Positions 61,649 to 64,000 of a DNA stretch of 64,000 bases are shown piece by piece (within the stretch, counting starts at the first letter, position 1; each line of letters opens with the position of its first letter). This DNA is from Endotrypanum monterogeii. Lineage: Eukaryota > Euglenozoa > Kinetoplastea > Trypanosomatida > Trypanosomatidae. The stretch spans positions 3,566,090 to 3,630,089 of the forward strand of contig CM007320.1 of the NCBI GenBank assembly GCA_000333855.2, read 5' to 3'. A program made the translations under genes and the position numbers. The notes under the pieces are model-generated. The model made no database searches. It saw nothing but the letters and a program-made list of their open reading frames with translations, and was not told the DNA's origin.

Positions 61649-62818
61649 CTATCGGTTGTGGACGATATCGCGCATGTCTGTCAGTATATCCTCGTGTTTT
61701 AGTGTATACTTTAAGTTCTCGGTGACGACAAATCGAATGGGTGGAATTGTGCACGCGTTCACCCCGTTTGGGCCTGGCATGTCCTCGATGACGTAGTCGC
61801 CGGCGCCGTTGTTTATCATGTACTCATCGCTGCCGAAGCAATACTTGTGCCCAAAGGCTACAAACATCATCTCTACGCAAATCAATAAGTCCTGGAGTGC
61901 CGCTGGGGTCTCAGCAGGTTCCCAGTAGGAAAAGGTGGGCAGATATCCGGCGGCAGATAACACTTGGATGAACAAGCCCTGCCAAAAAGACAGAAAAATG
62001 ACTGCTTTGACGCATAAAAACTTTAAGAATACGTTACGGCCCTCTATTAAGTCTTTCAAACCCGCGTAGAAGTAGAGCAGGGCAGTGAAAGCGACGGTGA
62101 TGGAAATATTATACACCAAATACGTCCAAAATGTTCCCTTAGTTAGATCAAACATACTAGACCCCATCGCACCCTTGGCCCTCAGGATGACTACGATAAT
62201 CGTGACGAGCGGCTTCAGAAGCATGAACTGAAAGAGGCACAGACGGCACTGCTGTACAAAAGTCGGTGTCACCTTAATAGGTTCGAGGTAACAGAAAGGG
62301 AATACCTGCCGTACCGGTGGGAGATCCTCGATCATGAGGGTGCGGTACACAGTGTCGATGCCGCCCATCAGCGCCATCATGAGTTGGAAGAAGGCGTATA
62401 TTACGTAGCTTTCGTAGGCATCACGGATAAGATTGAGGTACTCAGCAGCGCCAGGGGCGAGGAGACTCATCAGGGAGATTACGGCGAACAGGGGCACCAT
62501 GAAAAGAATGCGAACGATCTTCGTCTGACACTCGGGGTCTGAAAAACAAGTAAGGTGCTCGAGAATTTGAAATAACGACAACAGTGTAGCAAAGATCGCG
62601 CAGTAGGCTGCAACAAAATTTGGCACTACTCTCTGGCTTTTTTGAACCATGGACAGTATGATATAAATGAAGAGGAGCAGGCCCAGCACACAGGCAAAGG
62701 TGCCTGCCCAGTAGTACATTTTGCGCCGCTCCGTCCTCCAGGCCAACAGAGTGGAAAAGATGTTCATTGGTGGTGGTGAAGAAGGCCTCGGTGAAGCGGA
62801 AAGTACACTCAACGTCAT
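61649..62818 (-). CDS. Ostalpha/TMEM184-family seven-helix membrane protein
   Basis: 389 residues from the ATG at 62818; Met18 is an alternative start. The family (organic solute transporter alpha, TMEM184, yeast YKR051W-type) has seven helices; members move steroids or organic anions in animals, but for protist members the substrate is unknown. Family features are seen: an SLMSLLAPGAAEYLNLIRDAYESYVIYAFFQLMMALMGG core with the conserved RDxYE-YVIYxFF pattern (near 130-148), a cytosolic loop with CYLEPIKVTPTFVQQCR, the helix QFMLLKPLVTIIVVILR, the LLYFYAGLKDLIEGRNVFLKFLCVKAVIFLSFWQG block (FYxxxKxxL then FLxxKxVIFxxFWQ), and a C-terminal helix ending near LLICVEMMFVAFGHKYCFG. The C-terminal tail is cytosolic. 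It is the most upstream gene in transcription order. The family assignment is confident. Confidence 0.9.
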   Translation of the reverse strand: MTLSVLSASPRPSSPPPMNIFSTLLAWRTERRKMYYWAGTFACVLGLLLFIYIILSMVQKSQRVVPNFVAAYCAIFATLLSLFQILEHLTCFSDPECQTKIVRILFMVPLFAVISLMSLLAPGAAEYLNLIRDAYESYVIYAFFQLMMALMGGIDTVYRTLMIEDLPPVRQVFPFCYLEPIKVTPTFVQQCRLCLFQFMLLKPLVTIIVVILRAKGAMGSSMFDLTKGTFWTYLVYNISITVAFTALLYFYAGLKDLIEGRNVFLKFLCVKAVIFLSFWQGLFIQVLSAAGYLPTFSYWEPAETPAALQDLLICVEMMFVAFGHKYCFGSDEYMINNGAGDYVIEDMPGPNGVNACTIPPIRFVVTENLKYTLKHEDILTDMRDIVHNR

Positions 62819-64000
62819 AGCAGGAGCTTCGGCACACCCTCAATGGAAAAAATTGCGTAGCCACAGGTGAGACCTTTGTACCGTACGACTGAGCGAGCGA
62901 GGATCACCAGTCCCCACGAGGCTCGAGCAGCAGCAATAACAAAAAATAAACTTGTGCGAAGGCACAAACAAAGATGTAACGACTTGCGAGTCTTGGATTG
63001 CCAAACGCGAGACGCAGACACACCGGCACCCAGTAAAATGTAAACAGCAACAAAGAGATATGAAGAGTGGAGTAAGCAATTATATATATGTGTGTATACA
63101 AGAGAAACAATATCACACATATATCGTCTGAGAACAGCGAGGAGGTGATGGTGGAGGGGAGGGGGACAAGGAGCTATGTAGAGTGAATCCCCCCTCTTGA
63201 CACACACAGTGTCTGAGACCCTCAAGTGGGTACTGTTCAGGTTTTGCTGGGGAATGAAAGGGTGCACCTGTGTGCACCTGTCGGCCACCTTCAATGCACA
63301 CAAAGATGCGCAATGGGCTCTTGAAGGAAAGTAGAATGGAAAGAAGAAATCTACCGGGCGCCAAATCTGTTTTCTACTTTGTGCGCGTTTTTTTAAGTAT
63401 CGGCGATGTAGCACCGAGCAGTAACAGCAGCAATAAAGGAAAACAAATGATGTAAAGGGGAGAGGGCAGAGGGGTTGAGATGAGGAGGAGGTGGGGGTTG
63501 GAGAGAGAGGAAGCGCTGGCACACTAGTAAATGCGTCAGGAGCAGGGTTCAGTGCGTAGCGTAGATATTTCTTGCGTCTCCGTGACACTCACGTTAACCT
63601 GAACGAATGTTGTTGTCATAAACTCCAGTGGAAGGCACCAGGCGAAGCAGGGGGAAGAGAGACGGATAGGAAACACACACACAAAAAAAAAATATGCCGG
63701 GACATGTGTTGCCGCAGGGTGAGGCACTGAGTCATTCAAGACACATGTAAATAACGGTTGAGAAGTACACTGCCATGATGTCCGCCTCCGGTCGAAGGGA
63801 GAATTGACGAGCAACGGGCAGGAGATGAGGTAGCTGAAGGATTGGGGTGAAGTCTCGTTACCTATTTCCATCCTCATCTCTTCTCCGCCCTCCCCCCCCC
63901 ACCACACACACACCAAGCATGGGCGTTTATTGTACGACTAGCGATCCCATCGGTGGCAAATCCTTTTAGGACGGGTATACATGTCTTTCTGCACAGCAGA
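62819..64000. other. Spacer upstream of the Ostalpha-like gene
   Basis: No supported gene. It holds a (TA)n tract at about 63081-63090, A9 runs near 63680-63690, a C10 run at about 63891-63900 and purine-rich sequence at 63455-63515, which in sense is a candidate pyrimidine tract. The next gene in sense order would be beyond the right edge. Confidence 0.5.

Noticed and set aside
1..64000. Mobile elements, CRISPR arrays and bacterial-style operons
   Set aside because: No transposase or reverse transcriptase, spaced-repeat array or Shine-Dalgarno context was seen; the spacers hold only simple repeats. Degenerate SIDER-type retroposons cannot be excluded by eye.

Overview
The window looks like nuclear DNA of a trypanosomatid, probably of the Leishmania/Leptomonas/Crithidia side of the family (Leishmaniinae); the genus cannot be fixed from what is visible. 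The reasons are: every supported gene (24, plus one tentative microprotein) lies on the minus strand with no introns, as in a directional gene cluster transcribed as one unit; many genes have pyrimidine-rich tracts (sense strand) upstream, as expected for spliced-leader trans-splicing; the spacers are long and rich in (TA)n, (CA)n and homopolymers; and several products are typical of kinetoplastids (553-residue cofactor-independent phosphoglycerate mutase, cap-1 methyltransferase of MTr1 type, SAS6-like protein, Z-alpha-like mitochondrial RNA-binding protein). No tRNA, rRNA, CRISPR array, transposase or strand-switch region was recognised.

Reading in the direction of transcription (right to left): Ostalpha/TMEM184 membrane protein (61649-62818), coiled-coil protein (59959-60447), heme-binding cytochrome b5-like/MAPR protein (58116-58553), mRNA cap 2'-O-methyltransferase (55680-56891), phosphoglycerate mutase (53000-54661), a small membrane protein (50891-51172), SAS6-like protein (49300-49893), Z-alpha-like winged-helix protein (47043-47606), a many-pass membrane protein (44876-46102), a divergent mitochondrial carrier (41759-42868), a possible microprotein (40775-40897), a zinc-finger protein of 751 residues (36534-38789), DRC1 of the nexin-dynein regulatory complex (32170-34116), a two-helix membrane protein (30421-31002), an RG-repeat protein (28376-29500), an acyl-CoA-binding-domain protein (23917-24900), protein-L-isoaspartate methyltransferase (22197-22973), dienelactone hydrolase (19718-20440), TFIIIB subunit BDP1 (16368-17513), a GAF-like protein (13116-14882), a four-helix membrane protein (11892-12323), ESF1 (7528-9657), a CSN4-like PCI protein (5610-6809), a membrane-anchored protein of unknown role (2806-4758) and UFD1 (810-1778).

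The genes share no pathway, as usual for a trypanosomatid polycistron. Some themes recur: RNA maturation (cap methylation, rRNA processing, Pol III initiation, a probable RNA-editing accessory factor), flagellum and basal body (DRC1, SAS6-like, perhaps the 162-residue coiled coil), ubiquitin-linked proteolysis (UFD1, CSN4) and mitochondria. The run Z-alpha-like protein / phosphoglycerate mutase / cap methyltransferase matches what I recall of T. brucei chromosome 10 (neighbouring loci around Tb927.10.7910 to 7940), which supports the identifications.

The most interesting items are the tandem Z-alpha-like protein, a possible 40-residue membrane microprotein in a 3-kb spacer, a U-tract/A-tract fold that abuts the start codon of the GAF-like gene, and a window-wide excess of poly-G on the template strand.
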